This document shows positions 1 to 6,392 of a stretch of DNA of 8,955 bases, one piece after another. Location: positions 1-8,955 of the forward strand of contig CALQED020000035.1 in the NCBI GenBank assembly GCA_943329505.2, in the 5' to 3' direction. How positions within the stretch are numbered: position 1 is the stretch's first letter; the number at the start of each line of letters is the position of its first letter. The position numbers were made by a program, and so were the translations under genes. The DNA comes from Polynucleobacter meluiroseus (lineage in GTDB: Bacteria; Pseudomonadota; Gammaproteobacteria; Burkholderiales; Burkholderiaceae). The notes beneath the pieces were generated by a model. It worked only from the letters and a program-made list of their open reading frames with translations. It ran no database searches and was not told the origin of the DNA.

Positions 1-323
1 AAACCTGCATAAAAGTCCATTTCAATTGGGGCCGATACATTGCTACCAGCAGTAGTTGCTGCGTCTGAAATCCAGCTAATTGAGCTATTCCAGTTACCGA
101 TATAGAAGCCGCTTTCATGAGCGTAGTCAAAACCGCCTTGAATTGCTGGCTTGAAGTTTGACTGGCTGATACCACGATAGCGATAGTCATTAACTACTGT
201 GACGTTTGCTGTGATTGGGCTGGCTTCTGGAGCCTCCGCTGCAGGGGCTGTTTGAGCAAATGCTGCGCTAGCCAGAAGGCTAGAAGCTGCTAGTGCGAGA
301 GCTGATTTCTGCAAAGTTTTCAT
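1..323 (-). CDS. TorF-family putative porin, N-terminal part (cut by window edge)
   Basis: The first 107 codons of an exported outer-membrane protein are present; the rest lies beyond base 1. Residues 1-23 form a clear Sec signal peptide (MKTLQKSALALA..., ending SAAFA before Gln24), followed by an Ala/Pro/Glu-rich linker and the segment NVTVVNDYRYRGISQS. That segment, then GGFDYAHESGFYIGNW and an acidic-plus-aromatic EMDFYAG, is typical of the TIGR02001 (Gcw_chp, TorF-like) family of presumed beta-barrel proteins. The ATG at 323 has a strong Shine-Dalgarno AAGGAG six bases upstream, which fixes the start. In related Burkholderiales, as I recall, genes of this type stand before glnK and amtB, so a role linked to nitrogen supply is plausible. 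That is inference, because those neighbours are outside the window. The NtrC-like sites in the gap to ubiK agree with it. The substrate is unknown. Confidence 0.85.
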   Translation of the reverse strand, partial: MKTLQKSALALAASSLLASAAFAQTAPAAEAPEASPITANVTVVNDYRYRGISQSNFKPAIQGGFDYAHESGFYIGNWNSSISWISDAATTAGSNVSAPIEMDFYAG

Positions 324-329
324 GTGTTA

Positions 330-335
330 CTCCTT
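330..335 (-). promoter_or_regulatory. Strong ribosome binding site of the porin gene
   Basis: Reading the minus strand, AAGGAG lies six bases before the ATG at 323. It is one of the best Shine-Dalgarno matches in the window, consistent with an abundant outer-membrane protein. Confidence 0.8.
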
Positions 336-348
336 ACTCGTTGTAATA

Positions 349-401
349 AAAAAGGGTTGAATGCTTAATGCATGGAGTGATCATGAAGGTCAGCCCTTTT
401 T
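349..401 (-). repeat. Long inverted repeat in the porin leader, terminator- or attenuator-like
   Basis: Arms at 349-360 (AAAAAGGGTTGA) and 390-401 (TCAGCCCTTTTT) pair over 12 positions with one imperfect pair: G-U wobble in plus-strand RNA, C-A mismatch in minus-strand RNA. The 29-base loop contains a smaller dyad, ATGC/GCAT. On both strands the GC-rich part is followed by a T-run, so the shape is that of a bidirectional intrinsic terminator. It lies between the putative sigma-54 element and the porin start codon, so it could attenuate porin transcription or block read-through. If transcription starts near 390, the upstream arm would be only partly transcribed. Function is inferred from shape alone. 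Confidence 0.4.
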
Positions 402-415
402 GCTAATGCAGGCCA
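401..415 (-). promoter_or_regulatory. Possible sigma-54 promoter for the porin, spacing one base short
   Basis: The minus strand reads TGGCCTGCATTAGCA. TGGC resembles the -24 element and TAGCA the -12 element of a sigma-54 promoter (consensus TGGCAC, then TTGCA). The gap between the invariant GG and GC is 9 bases instead of the usual 10, which normally weakens such promoters. It is the best match between the NtrC-like sites and the porin start and would give a leader of roughly 65-70 bases. Confidence 0.3.
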
Positions 416-434
416 TTCCCTTTAATAAGGCATT

Positions 435-451
435 TGCACTTTTTTAGTGCC
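435..451. promoter_or_regulatory. NtrC-like binding site 1
   Basis: TGCACTTTTTTAGTGCC is a dyad with GCAC and GTGC half-sites separated by exactly 7 bases. This is the geometry of the enterobacterial NtrC site (TGCACYA-N3-TRGTGCA), with mismatches only at positions 7 and 17. It lies about 110 bases upstream of the porin ATG and about 35 bases above the sigma-54-like element, as expected for an enhancer. Confidence 0.5.
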
Positions 452-457
452 TAATAT

Positions 458-474
458 TGCACCACGGATGTGAA
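458..474. promoter_or_regulatory. NtrC-like binding site 2 (weaker)
   Basis: TGCACCACGGATGTGAA has a perfect left half-site TGCACCA and, 7 bases after GCAC, GTGA in place of GTGC. Its centre is 23 bases from the centre of site 1, about two helical turns. A pair on the same face of the helix is the usual arrangement for NtrC dimers cooperating at an enhancer. On its own the match would be weak; its placement beside site 1 makes it credible. Confidence 0.4.
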
Positions 475-583
475 TAATGGCCTTTTTATGCTGTTTTTGG
501 CCTTTTTCCCCTTTTTGGCTTCCCAACATAAAATATCAATGTGTATCTTTTATGCAACTCTTAACCTAAGCAAAGAGCCCATC

Positions 584-838
584 ATGCAAAAACCAGGTGA
601 AATCCTTGAGCAAATCCAACGCATTGCTAGCGATATGCAAAACAAAGTGGGCGATGCTATTCGCAATTCACCGGCACAAGAGCTTGAAAAGAATGTGCGT
701 GCAATGATGAATCAAGGTTTTCAGAAAATGGATTTGGTGACTCGTGAAGAATTTGAGTTACAAAGCAAAGTACTTAGTAAGACCAGAGAAAAGTTAGAGG
801 CGCTCGAAGCAAAAGTTGCTGCACTTGAAAAAAGTTAA
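584..838 (+). CDS. ubiK: Ubiquinone biosynthesis accessory factor UbiK
   Basis: This 84-residue protein matches the UbiK/YqiC (formerly BMFP) family in length and pattern. It has an N-terminal amphipathic part (MQKPGEILEQIQRIASDM), a middle containing NVRAMMNQGFQKMDLVTREEFE, and a C-terminal coiled coil with leucine/alanine heptads (EKLEALEAKVAALEKS, about residues 69-84). In the known family, UbiK trimers bind UbiJ and help the cytosolic Ubi complex make ubiquinone under aerobic conditions. The VTREEFE motif followed by the coiled coil is the hallmark. The frame is open upstream to 470, but the 38 extra residues are hydrophobic, unlike the family, and cover the regulatory region. The ATG at 584, with a weak AAAGAG seven bases before it, is therefore the start. 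It diverges from the porin gene and converges on the lipoate cluster. Confidence 0.88.
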   Translation: MQKPGEILEQIQRIASDMQNKVGDAIRNSPAQELEKNVRAMMNQGFQKMDLVTREEFELQSKVLSKTREKLEALEAKVAALEKS

Positions 839-852
839 TCTGTTTTAACTTT
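831..852 (-). terminator. Hairpin with T-run downstream of the lipoate operon
   Basis: AAAGTTAA at 831-838 and TTAACTTT at 845-852 form a perfect 8-base stem with a 6-base loop. On the minus strand the stem runs into six consecutive Ts, placing an intrinsic terminator shape 14 bases after the stop codon of the last operon gene. On the plus strand only three Ts follow. The stem is AT-rich, with a single G-C pair, so termination may be inefficient. The first arm includes the ubiK stop codon. Confidence 0.45.
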
Positions 853-865
853 GTACTCTTAAGTT

Positions 866-1450
866 TTACTCTGGATGAAATTCATTAAAAAAGTTTTCAT
901 ACTCCTCTTTCGATAGGAGCACTTTTACTTCGCCAGTATCTGTATTTGCATGCAATACCGATACTTGATAGACCCACATACTGCCATTCTCAGCTGAGCG
1001 AGTAATCCAACGTACCCGCATCAATTGTTGAGCCTTGCCATTTGCATTAAATGCAATGAAATAGTCTCTGGTAGCTAAGCGCTGATGATTACTGGTTTGA
1101 TAAAAAACATCATTTTCAAGAACAGTGCCACCCGATGCCTTTGCACGATCCAATAAATTACTTTGTAATTGATCAATGATTTTTGGGGCTAAAGCAGCTT
1201 GCTGGGCAGAAATATTTATTGAGCTAATCGAGTAAATATCATCATCAATCTTGACTGCTTCAAGCGTTTGCTTTAACTCTTGATCTTGATATGGGACTAG
1301 CCGCTCAAGCTTATCCGGCTTGCTTGGAAACAGTGCGGTATAGCGTTGCTCAGGAGACTGAACTGTGCGCCAATTCAGCTTAGGACTGCAGGCCGATAGA
1401 AGAACAAATACCGCTAAAAGTAGGCAAGCTCTTGAAACACTTCTAAACAA
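866..1450 (-). CDS. Putative lipoprotein of unknown function, end of lipoate operon
   Basis: I do not recognise a characterised family. The sequence shows a basic N-terminus (FRSVSRA), a hydrophobic stretch and the lipobox LLSAC, a type II signal peptide; the mature protein of about 174 residues would begin at the Cys. Downstream, [20 protein letters not shown] resembles the start of small periplasmic domains with a Y-x-hydrophobic-x-FP-x-KP pattern. The start is uncertain. A TTG at 1450 has GGAG six bases upstream and gives a compact signal peptide with Cys21 (194 residues). ATGs at 1462 and 1480 in the same frame give 200 and 204 residues but lack a visible ribosome site. All options overlap the end of lipA, by 8, 20 or 38 bases, implying translational coupling. 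A role beside lipoate synthesis cannot be read from the sequence. Confidence 0.75.
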   Translation of the reverse strand: MFRSVSRACLLLAVFVLLSACSPKLNWRTVQSPEQRYTALFPSKPDKLERLVPYQDQELKQTLEAVKIDDDIYSISSINISAQQAALAPKIIDQLQSNLLDRAKASGGTVLENDVFYQTSNHQRLATRDYFIAFNANGKAQQLMRVRWITRSAENGSMWVYQVSVLHANTDTGEVKVLLSKEEYENFFNEFHPE

Positions 1451-2453
1451 TGCCGGCTCCATGCGCTTGTTGATCTGCATGATAGCTAGAACGTACCATT
1501 GCGCCTACTGCCGCATGAGAGAAGCCCATCGCATAAGCCCGCTCTTCAAACATCTTAAATACATCAGGATGGACATAACGCTGCACTGGCAGATGATGGC
1601 CTGAGGGCGCTAGATACTGACCAATCGTGAGCATATCAATATCGTGATCACGCATATCCTGCATCACCTCAAGAATCTCTGTGTCTGTTTCTCCTAACCC
1701 CACCATGAGCCCACTCTTTGTTGGTATATGGGGAAAGCGCTCTTTAAAGTCTTTTAATAGCTTCAAGGAATGCAAATAGTCGGCACCTGGTCGCGCCTGT
1801 TTATATAGCCGTGGCACTGTTTCTAAATTATGGTTCATCACGTCTGGTAAACCGCTAGGGGCATACTCTGAAAATACATCGAGTGCCTTATCTAAGCGCC
1901 CACGAAAATCCGGCACCAATACTTCAATACGCGTACTAGGAGAGACGCTACGTGCCTGTGAAATGCAATCCACATAATGCATAGCCCCACCATCACGCAA
2001 ATCATCGCGATCGACACTAGTGATCACTACATAATTTAATTTCAAGGCAGCAATCGTGCGCGCTAAGTTAGCCGGCTCCTTCTCATCCAATGGATCTGGT
2101 CTGCCGTGACCAACATCACAGAATGGGCAGCGACGTGTGCACTTATCACCCATGATCATGAAGGTTGCGGTACCTTTGCCAAAGCATTCGCCAATATTGG
2201 GGCAGCTAGCTTCTTCACAAACAGTTACCAATTCATTCTCACGCAAGATCTTTTTGATCTCGGCAAAACGGGAGTTATTTGATGCAGCCTTTACCCGAAT
2301 CCAATCAGGCTTTTTAAGTGCCTGCTCGAGAGGAATAATCTTGATTGGAATACGCGCAGTTTTCTCGCTCGATTTTTGCTTGCGTGTAGCGTCATATTCA
2401 AGGTCTTGGCGCCCTTCAATCATTTGCTTGGAATCGATTTTATTTGCAGTCAT
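1443..2453 (-). CDS. lipA: Lipoyl synthase LipA
   Basis: A radical S-adenosylmethionine enzyme that inserts two sulfur atoms at C6 and C8 of the octanoyl group bound to lipoyl domains of dehydrogenase complexes and the glycine cleavage H protein. All cluster ligands are visible in 336 residues: the auxiliary-cluster motif [12 protein letters not shown] (Cys79, 84, 90), the radical SAM motif CTRRCPFC (Cys105, 109, 112) and the C-terminal RSSYHAD, whose serine ligates the auxiliary cluster. The internal motif [11 protein letters not shown] is also standard. Length is close to the family norm (321 in E. coli), with a slightly longer, polar N-terminus before WIRVKA. The ATG overlaps the lipB stop in an ATGA, so lipA is coupled to lipB, which provides its substrate. 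Its end overlaps the lipoprotein gene. Confidence 0.97.
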   Translation of the reverse strand: MTANKIDSKQMIEGRQDLEYDATRKQKSSEKTARIPIKIIPLEQALKKPDWIRVKAASNNSRFAEIKKILRENELVTVCEEASCPNIGECFGKGTATFMIMGDKCTRRCPFCDVGHGRPDPLDEKEPANLARTIAALKLNYVVITSVDRDDLRDGGAMHYVDCISQARSVSPSTRIEVLVPDFRGRLDKALDVFSEYAPSGLPDVMNHNLETVPRLYKQARPGADYLHSLKLLKDFKERFPHIPTKSGLMVGLGETDTEILEVMQDMRDHDIDMLTIGQYLAPSGHHLPVQRYVHPDVFKMFEERAYAMGFSHAAVGAMVRSSYHADQQAHGAGIV

Positions 2454-3094
2454 GATGGTATGAGTTGCTTTTGTAAATGCTCTAAAAGCTTTTTGCTAAT
2501 CATGACTGTATTGTCCTTGATCCCAAGAGTTTGCATATTCACCGTCCTTAAGCCCTCATAACCACAAGGGTGGATTCGAGCAAATGCATCTAAATCAGTT
2601 GCTACATTGAGTGCCAGACCATGATAGGAACAACTTTTAGAGACTTTGAGACCCAAAGCAGCCACTTTTGCACCAAACCATTCTGCTGAAATACCCGCCT
2701 GCTGCGAGACATAAATGCCCGGGGCACCAGGCTTTCTTTCGGCCTCAATCCCAAAATCGGCCAAAGTATCAATCAACGCCTGCTCTATACGTGAGACTAA
2801 CTCTTTGACATAGATACCAAGACGCTTGAGATCCAGCAATAAATACACCACGATTTGTCCTGGGCCGTGATAAGTAATCTCACCACCGCGATCGACTTGC
2901 ACCATTGGGATTTGGTTGCTTGGTGAATGCAAATTACTGACATCACCTGCCAAACCCAAAGTGAATACTGGTGGATGTTCAAGAACCCAAATCTCATCTG
3001 GGGTACTACTGTTGCGCTCCTTTGTAAAAGTGCGCATTGCTTCATACGTTGTAGCGTAATCAGCTAAACCAAGATGTTTTATTAAAACCGTCAT
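2450..3094 (-). CDS. lipB: Octanoyltransferase LipB
   Basis: Transfers octanoate from octanoyl-acyl carrier protein to the lysine of lipoyl domains, the first step of de novo lipoate synthesis in the cytosol. The 214 residues carry the family motifs in order: [10 protein letters not shown] (38-47), [16 protein letters not shown] (69-84), [11 protein letters not shown] (141-151) and SYHGLALNV, then HPCGYEG (175-181). The catalytic lysine is Lys143 and the nucleophilic cysteine Cys177; their 34-residue separation matches the Lys142/Cys176 pair of the M. tuberculosis enzyme. It starts nine bases after the DUF493 gene and overlaps lipA by four bases, so the two steps of the pathway are encoded in order. 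Confidence 0.96.
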   Translation of the reverse strand: MTVLIKHLGLADYATTYEAMRTFTKERNSSTPDEIWVLEHPPVFTLGLAGDVSNLHSPSNQIPMVQVDRGGEITYHGPGQIVVYLLLDLKRLGIYVKELVSRIEQALIDTLADFGIEAERKPGAPGIYVSQQAGISAEWFGAKVAALGLKVSKSCSYHGLALNVATDLDAFARIHPCGYEGLRTVNMQTLGIKDNTVMISKKLLEHLQKQLIPS

Positions 3095-3103
3095 GAGCTC
3101 TCG

Positions 3104-3370
3104 TTAAAGAACAATGCTCACCAAAGGATGGGTGGACAGTGTTCGATAGAGTTCATCTAACTGTTCACGACTAGTCGCTGTAATAGGCAAAGTAATGCCA
3201 AGATAATTACCGTCCTTTGAGGGTCTTTGCTCTACTTTGCTCTCATCAAAAGTTGGATCAAACTGTTTTGCAATATGAATAATTGCAGGTAAATATTCAG
3301 GCGTACTTTTTCCCATTACCTTGATTGGAAAAAGCGATGGGTACTCAATAAGTGATTTTTCTTCGGACAT
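3104..3370 (-). CDS. DUF493 / YbeD-family protein
   Basis: A small 88-residue protein of the YbeD (DUF493, HP0495-like) family, whose known structures have an ACT-like fold suggesting a regulatory or binding role; the biochemical function is unknown. Diagnostic features are SLFPIKVMGK near residues 12-21, a helix with AIIHIAKQFDP, then S-KDGNYLGITLPITATSREQLDELYRTLSTHP and the hydrophobic end LVSIVL. In E. coli ybeD also lies next to lipB, so the association with lipoate genes is conserved over a long distance, and a supporting role in that pathway is a reasonable inference. It starts three bases after the hydrolase stop codon. Confidence 0.88.
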   Translation of the reverse strand: MSEEKSLIEYPSLFPIKVMGKSTPEYLPAIIHIAKQFDPTFDESKVEQRPSKDGNYLGITLPITATSREQLDELYRTLSTHPLVSIVL

Positions 3371-3373
3371 GCT

Positions 3374-4102
3374 TTAGGACACCTCTGAATAATTACGATG
3401 GTCTGGCATGCCTAACCAGGCGCCAGTAATGATGTTACGAATGCAATGTAGCCTACGATGGAAAAAATGATCTGCGCCTGGCACCACCTGAACGGTTAAT
3501 TCTTGTGGGCGTGCCCAATCCAAAACATCAATCAATGGAATGGTCTCATCTAACTCACCATGGATCAAAATAGTATCAGCTGGCACTGGAGCCAATGTCC
3601 ACTTACCAGCAGCACTTCCCACCATGACCAAACGCTCAGCAGGACGCCCAAGCTCAGCAAGTCTTTGCACCAGATGACTTCCAACAAAGCTTCCAAATGA
3701 AAAACCAGAAACAACCAGTGGCAAAGTATTTGCCGAATTGCCCCACGGCTGATGTGCTGTAGCCTCAAACTGAGACCAACTAGCAGGGGTTTGCATCCAT
3801 TCCGTTACGTGTTGCAAGTCTTCTAACTCACCAACACCATCATCATGCACTCCAGCACTGCCACCTACCCCGCGAAAATTAGGTCGAACACTGACATAGC
3901 CTAATTGGTTAAATGCCCGCGCCATGGTTTGTGCCACTTTGTTATCCATCGTACCGCCCATTAACGGATGGGGATGTGCCACCAAGGCTAGGCCACGCAC
4001 CACAAAAGAAGGATCATTTTTCAGGTCATCAGGAAGATCAATCGACATTTCGATTGCACCAACAATGCCATTGATATGAATTACTTTTGTACGGCTATTC
4101 AT
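3374..4102 (-). CDS. Alpha/beta hydrolase (COG2945-like)
   Basis: A cytosolic alpha/beta-hydrolase of 242 residues with a full catalytic triad: nucleophile Ser135 in GFSFG, Asp185 in HGELDE and His212 in GADHFFH. N-terminal motifs AHPHPLMGGTMDNKV (42-56) and RPNFRGVGGSAG (73-84) are characteristic of the COG2945 group of predicted hydrolases, whose substrates are mostly unknown. A roughly 20-residue insert (WSQFEATAHQPWGNSANTLP) sits before the nucleophile strand. There is no signal peptide. It lies between the ferredoxin gene (36-base gap) and the DUF493 gene (3-base gap). An esterase or thioesterase acting on acyl compounds would fit the lipoate context, but the sequence does not show that. 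Confidence 0.85.
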   Translation of the reverse strand: MNSRTKVIHINGIVGAIEMSIDLPDDLKNDPSFVVRGLALVAHPHPLMGGTMDNKVAQTMARAFNQLGYVSVRPNFRGVGGSAGVHDDGVGELEDLQHVTEWMQTPASWSQFEATAHQPWGNSANTLPLVVSGFSFGSFVGSHLVQRLAELGRPAERLVMVGSAAGKWTLAPVPADTILIHGELDETIPLIDVLDWARPQELTVQVVPGADHFFHRRLHCIRNIITGAWLGMPDHRNYSEVS

Positions 4103-4138
4103 GAATCACACTTTCAAAAACGAATAAACTGCAAAAAG

Positions 4139-4447
4139 CTATGCTAATTGCAAACGCTCTACTGGATGGCCCTTGATGAGGTGGGACTGAATGATTTCCT
4201 CAACGTCCTCTTTGTCAATTAAGGTATACCAAACACCCTCTGGATAGACCACCATTACAGGACCATCAGCACAACGGTCCAAGCACCCAGCCTTATTGAC
4301 CCGAATTTTTCCAGCGCCAGCTAGTCCAAGCTCCTTCACCCGACTCTTGGCATATTCAAAAAGTGCAAACGCATTATGACGCTCGCAACAGTCTTCGCCA
4401 TTACTACGTTGATTCAAACAAAAAAATAAGTGGTGTGAAAAGCTCAT
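4139..4447 (-). CDS. Thioredoxin-like [2Fe-2S] ferredoxin
   Basis: A 102-residue protein with the cysteine spacing of the thioredoxin-fold [2Fe-2S] ferredoxins: Cys10 (HLFFCLNQR), Cys20/Cys21 (GEDCC), Cys55 and Cys59 (NKAGCLDRCADGP). The stretch VNKAGCLDRCADGPVMVVYPEGVWY is the strongest signature of the family, which includes the Clostridium pasteurianum and Aquifex type and NuoE-like domains. One of Cys20/21 should be the second ligand; the other may be spare. It is expected to be a cytosolic one-electron carrier whose partner cannot be seen. The gene is 15 bases after the VanZ-family gene and upstream of the hydrolase, in the same direction as lipB-lipA, so delivering electrons to LipA, a radical enzyme that needs a reductant, is an attractive hypothesis. 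The start has no good ribosome site. Confidence 0.88.
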   Translation of the reverse strand: MSFSHHLFFCLNQRSNGEDCCERHNAFALFEYAKSRVKELGLAGAGKIRVNKAGCLDRCADGPVMVVYPEGVWYTLIDKEDVEEIIQSHLIKGHPVERLQLA

Positions 4448-4462
4448 AAAAAATTATCTTTA

Positions 4463-5557
4463 TCAATACCTAGATTTCAGGTTTGTTAAGTTGTAAATCA
4501 TCCAAATGGTTGCTAATGGCAACCATATTACTGAAACCCATTGCATCAATTCATTGAAGTGCAATAAGCGCCCTTGCTGCCAATGCCGCAGTGTCAAGAT
4601 GAAATAAGGATTATCAGGCATTACATTGATCGCTATCGAAGCGCCTACCAAACACAATATCGCTAAAAGTTGCCTTGTTCTCAGTTGGAAACCTAAAGCC
4701 CAGCGTAATGCAATGGTTGCTATGAGCATTCCCCAGAAAGCGCCTGCTGTGAGCCAAATCAAGCTAAACCCCCATCCAAACTGGAGGGCCGTAAATACAG
4801 TCTTTAAAAGGACTGTGAAGCCAAGTAAGCAATTGAGTATCTGCCATTGCGGCGCCTTGACTCGCATGCCCAAAGAAAGCAGGAGTGCAACACCTAACCA
4901 ACAAAAACCCGTAATCAGCGTTTCTTGAACTACCTGATTGATGACTGTCGTCCCCCAATCAATAGAACCAAAAATGGCATGTCCCCAAACGCCGACTCCG
5001 AGCCATGAACTTTGGGGGTAAATTTGCGACCATGGAAATAGAAGAAAAAGGGCGCATATTACCCAATTCAAACCAAACCATTGATCAAATCTACGCCGTA
5101 TTGCGCTTCCGGATAACCACTCAGGCCCAAGAGGAATGGCCAATAAACCGCCCAGTAAACCACCAAATACATTAGCCCACCAATCCATCAAACTCGGAAT
5201 GCGTGTAGGAACCCAAGATTGCAAGGTTTCCACACCAAAAGCCAATAGAGCGCTGAGGCTGAGAGCGACACCTAAAGCAACAAAATTTCGCCAACGGGGG
5301 TATGCGGCAAAGACCAATAAAAATCCAAATGGGATATAGGCCAAGATGTTCACTAAAACATCAAACAATGTAATGAAGCGGGGCAATGGAGCATCAACCC
5401 AAGCCCAGGGAGCAATGCCATTGTGAAAGTCAAAATCGAATGGGTTTAAGCTGACATAGAGAATCAATAATGCGTAAGCAAAACTGAGCGCGCGAGCTAA
5501 GGGCATAGCCTGGAGGGGCCAGACAAGTTTGTGGGGGCGCTGATCTTTTACATGCAT
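4463..5557 (-). CDS. VanZ-family integral membrane protein
   Basis: A polytopic inner-membrane protein of 364 residues. The N-terminal part (about 20-145) is a VanZ-like domain with its conserved polar residues: DVLVNILAYIPFGFLL (66-81), then E110, Q113, P117 and R119 in ETLQSWVPTRIPS, and D125/N129/G132 in DWWANVFGG. After a soluble stretch around 146-162, a further set of about six hydrophobic segments (roughly 163-177, 210-229, 241-260, 265-284, 297-312, 336-356) makes it more than twice the length of the minimal domain. VanZ itself affects teicoplanin resistance by an unknown mechanism, and bacterial homologues are mostly uncharacterised. The ATG at 5557 is taken as start; Met18 at 5506 is an alternative, and neither has a clear ribosome site. 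It is the first gene of the cluster, divergent from birA with a 37-base gap. Confidence 0.85.
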   Translation of the reverse strand: MHVKDQRPHKLVWPLQAMPLARALSFAYALLILYVSLNPFDFDFHNGIAPWAWVDAPLPRFITLFDVLVNILAYIPFGFLLVFAAYPRWRNFVALGVALSLSALLAFGVETLQSWVPTRIPSLMDWWANVFGGLLGGLLAIPLGPEWLSGSAIRRRFDQWFGLNWVICALFLLFPWSQIYPQSSWLGVGVWGHAIFGSIDWGTTVINQVVQETLITGFCWLGVALLLSLGMRVKAPQWQILNCLLGFTVLLKTVFTALQFGWGFSLIWLTAGAFWGMLIATIALRWALGFQLRTRQLLAILCLVGASIAINVMPDNPYFILTLRHWQQGRLLHFNELMQWVSVIWLPLATIWMIYNLTNLKSRY

Positions 5558-5594
5558 TCCACAATTCTAGGTCAGACCTTTCTACAATGGCGAA

Positions 5595-6392
5595 ATGACT
5601 GTGAATTGCATCCTTGAACGTGTTACTGAGACCAGATCGACAAATGATGACCTGTTGGAGCGTTGGCGGCTCGGGGAGCTCATAGACCCTGTAGCTCGCA
5701 TTGCTCGCAAACAGACGGCTGGTAAAGGAAGGGCTGGACGAACTTGGCTTGCCAATCCAGAAGACTCACTCTGCTTCTCCATGGCCTTTCCCTTCAGTCG
5801 AACCCCTGCGGAATTAACAGGCCTAAGCCTATTAGTCGGCATCGCAGTCATTGAAGGCATAGCGCAAGCATGCAATCTTGATCAAGCTGAGCTTTATCAA
5901 GCTGGTCTACGCCTTAAATGGCCTAACGACTTATTGATAAACCATGCGAAGCTAGCTGGCATTCTGATTGAAGGCGGACAAGCAAAAATAGGGGATCCAA
6001 GTTGGATGATTGTTGGCGTTGGCATGAATTTACGTAACGCGGATCTGATAGAAGAAAGCCTTCATCAAAGCGCTACTAAAGTAAGTTCCTTAGAACAACT
6101 TCTGCCTAACAAAACAAAACTTCCTGAGATTGAATACCTTTGGTTAAAACTTCTAGAGTCGTTTGAACACCATTTCAGAAAATTTGATCAGCAAGGTTTT
6201 TCCGTTTATCAACAAGAATGGCTCAAATGGGATGCTTTTCCAAGTCAGAGAGTATGTATTACTGATGCTGGCAAAGGCCCAATATATGGAGTCGCAAAAG
6301 GCGTTGATGCACATGGGGCTTTACTACTTGAGCAAGAAAATAATACGATTGCTGTTTATGCTGGCGATGTATCCCTAAGAGTTCAATCATGA
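5595..6392 (+). CDS. birA: Biotin-[acetyl-CoA-carboxylase] ligase BirA, without DNA-binding domain
   Basis: Activates biotin with ATP and attaches it to the lysine of biotin carboxyl carrier protein, needed by acetyl-CoA carboxylase. The 265-residue protein contains the adenylate-binding loop GKGRAGRTW (43-51), the STN motif at 15-17, KWPND (108-112), and KLAGILIEGG (119-128), whose lysine corresponds to the catalytic Lys183 of E. coli BirA. An SH3-like C-terminal domain follows (about 215-265). The N-terminal winged helix of E. coli BirA is absent, so it should be a ligase only and not a repressor of biotin genes. The start at 5595 is close to the first family motif (RVTETRSTN). It overlaps coaX by four bases (ATGA). 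In Neisseria the two proteins are fused, which fits this arrangement. Confidence 0.94.
   Translation: MTVNCILERVTETRSTNDDLLERWRLGELIDPVARIARKQTAGKGRAGRTWLANPEDSLCFSMAFPFSRTPAELTGLSLLVGIAVIEGIAQACNLDQAELYQAGLRLKWPNDLLINHAKLAGILIEGGQAKIGDPSWMIVGVGMNLRNADLIEESLHQSATKVSSLEQLLPNKTKLPEIEYLWLKLLESFEHHFRKFDQQGFSVYQQEWLKWDAFPSQRVCITDAGKGPIYGVAKGVDAHGALLLEQENNTIAVYAGDVSLRVQS

Noticed and set aside
470..583. N-terminal extension of ubiK to an upstream ATG
   Set aside because: It adds 38 hydrophobic residues not found in the UbiK family and covers the NtrC-like site; the ATG at 584 gives the normal length.
2137..2463. Open frame opposite lipA
   Set aside because: Lies over the cysteine motifs of lipA on the other strand; coding on the minus strand is certain.
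4626..4928. Open frame opposite the VanZ-family gene
   Set aside because: Antisense shadow of a membrane-protein gene; low-complexity, no family resemblance.
5558..5594. Sigma-70 promoters for the divergent VanZ and birA genes
   Set aside because: TAGAAT on the minus strand (5566-5571) has no -35 partner at acceptable spacing, and no pair could be found for birA; promoters may lie inside the neighbouring genes.
5582..5875. Open frame opposite birA
   Set aside because: Entirely antisense to the conserved core of birA, with no recognisable motif.
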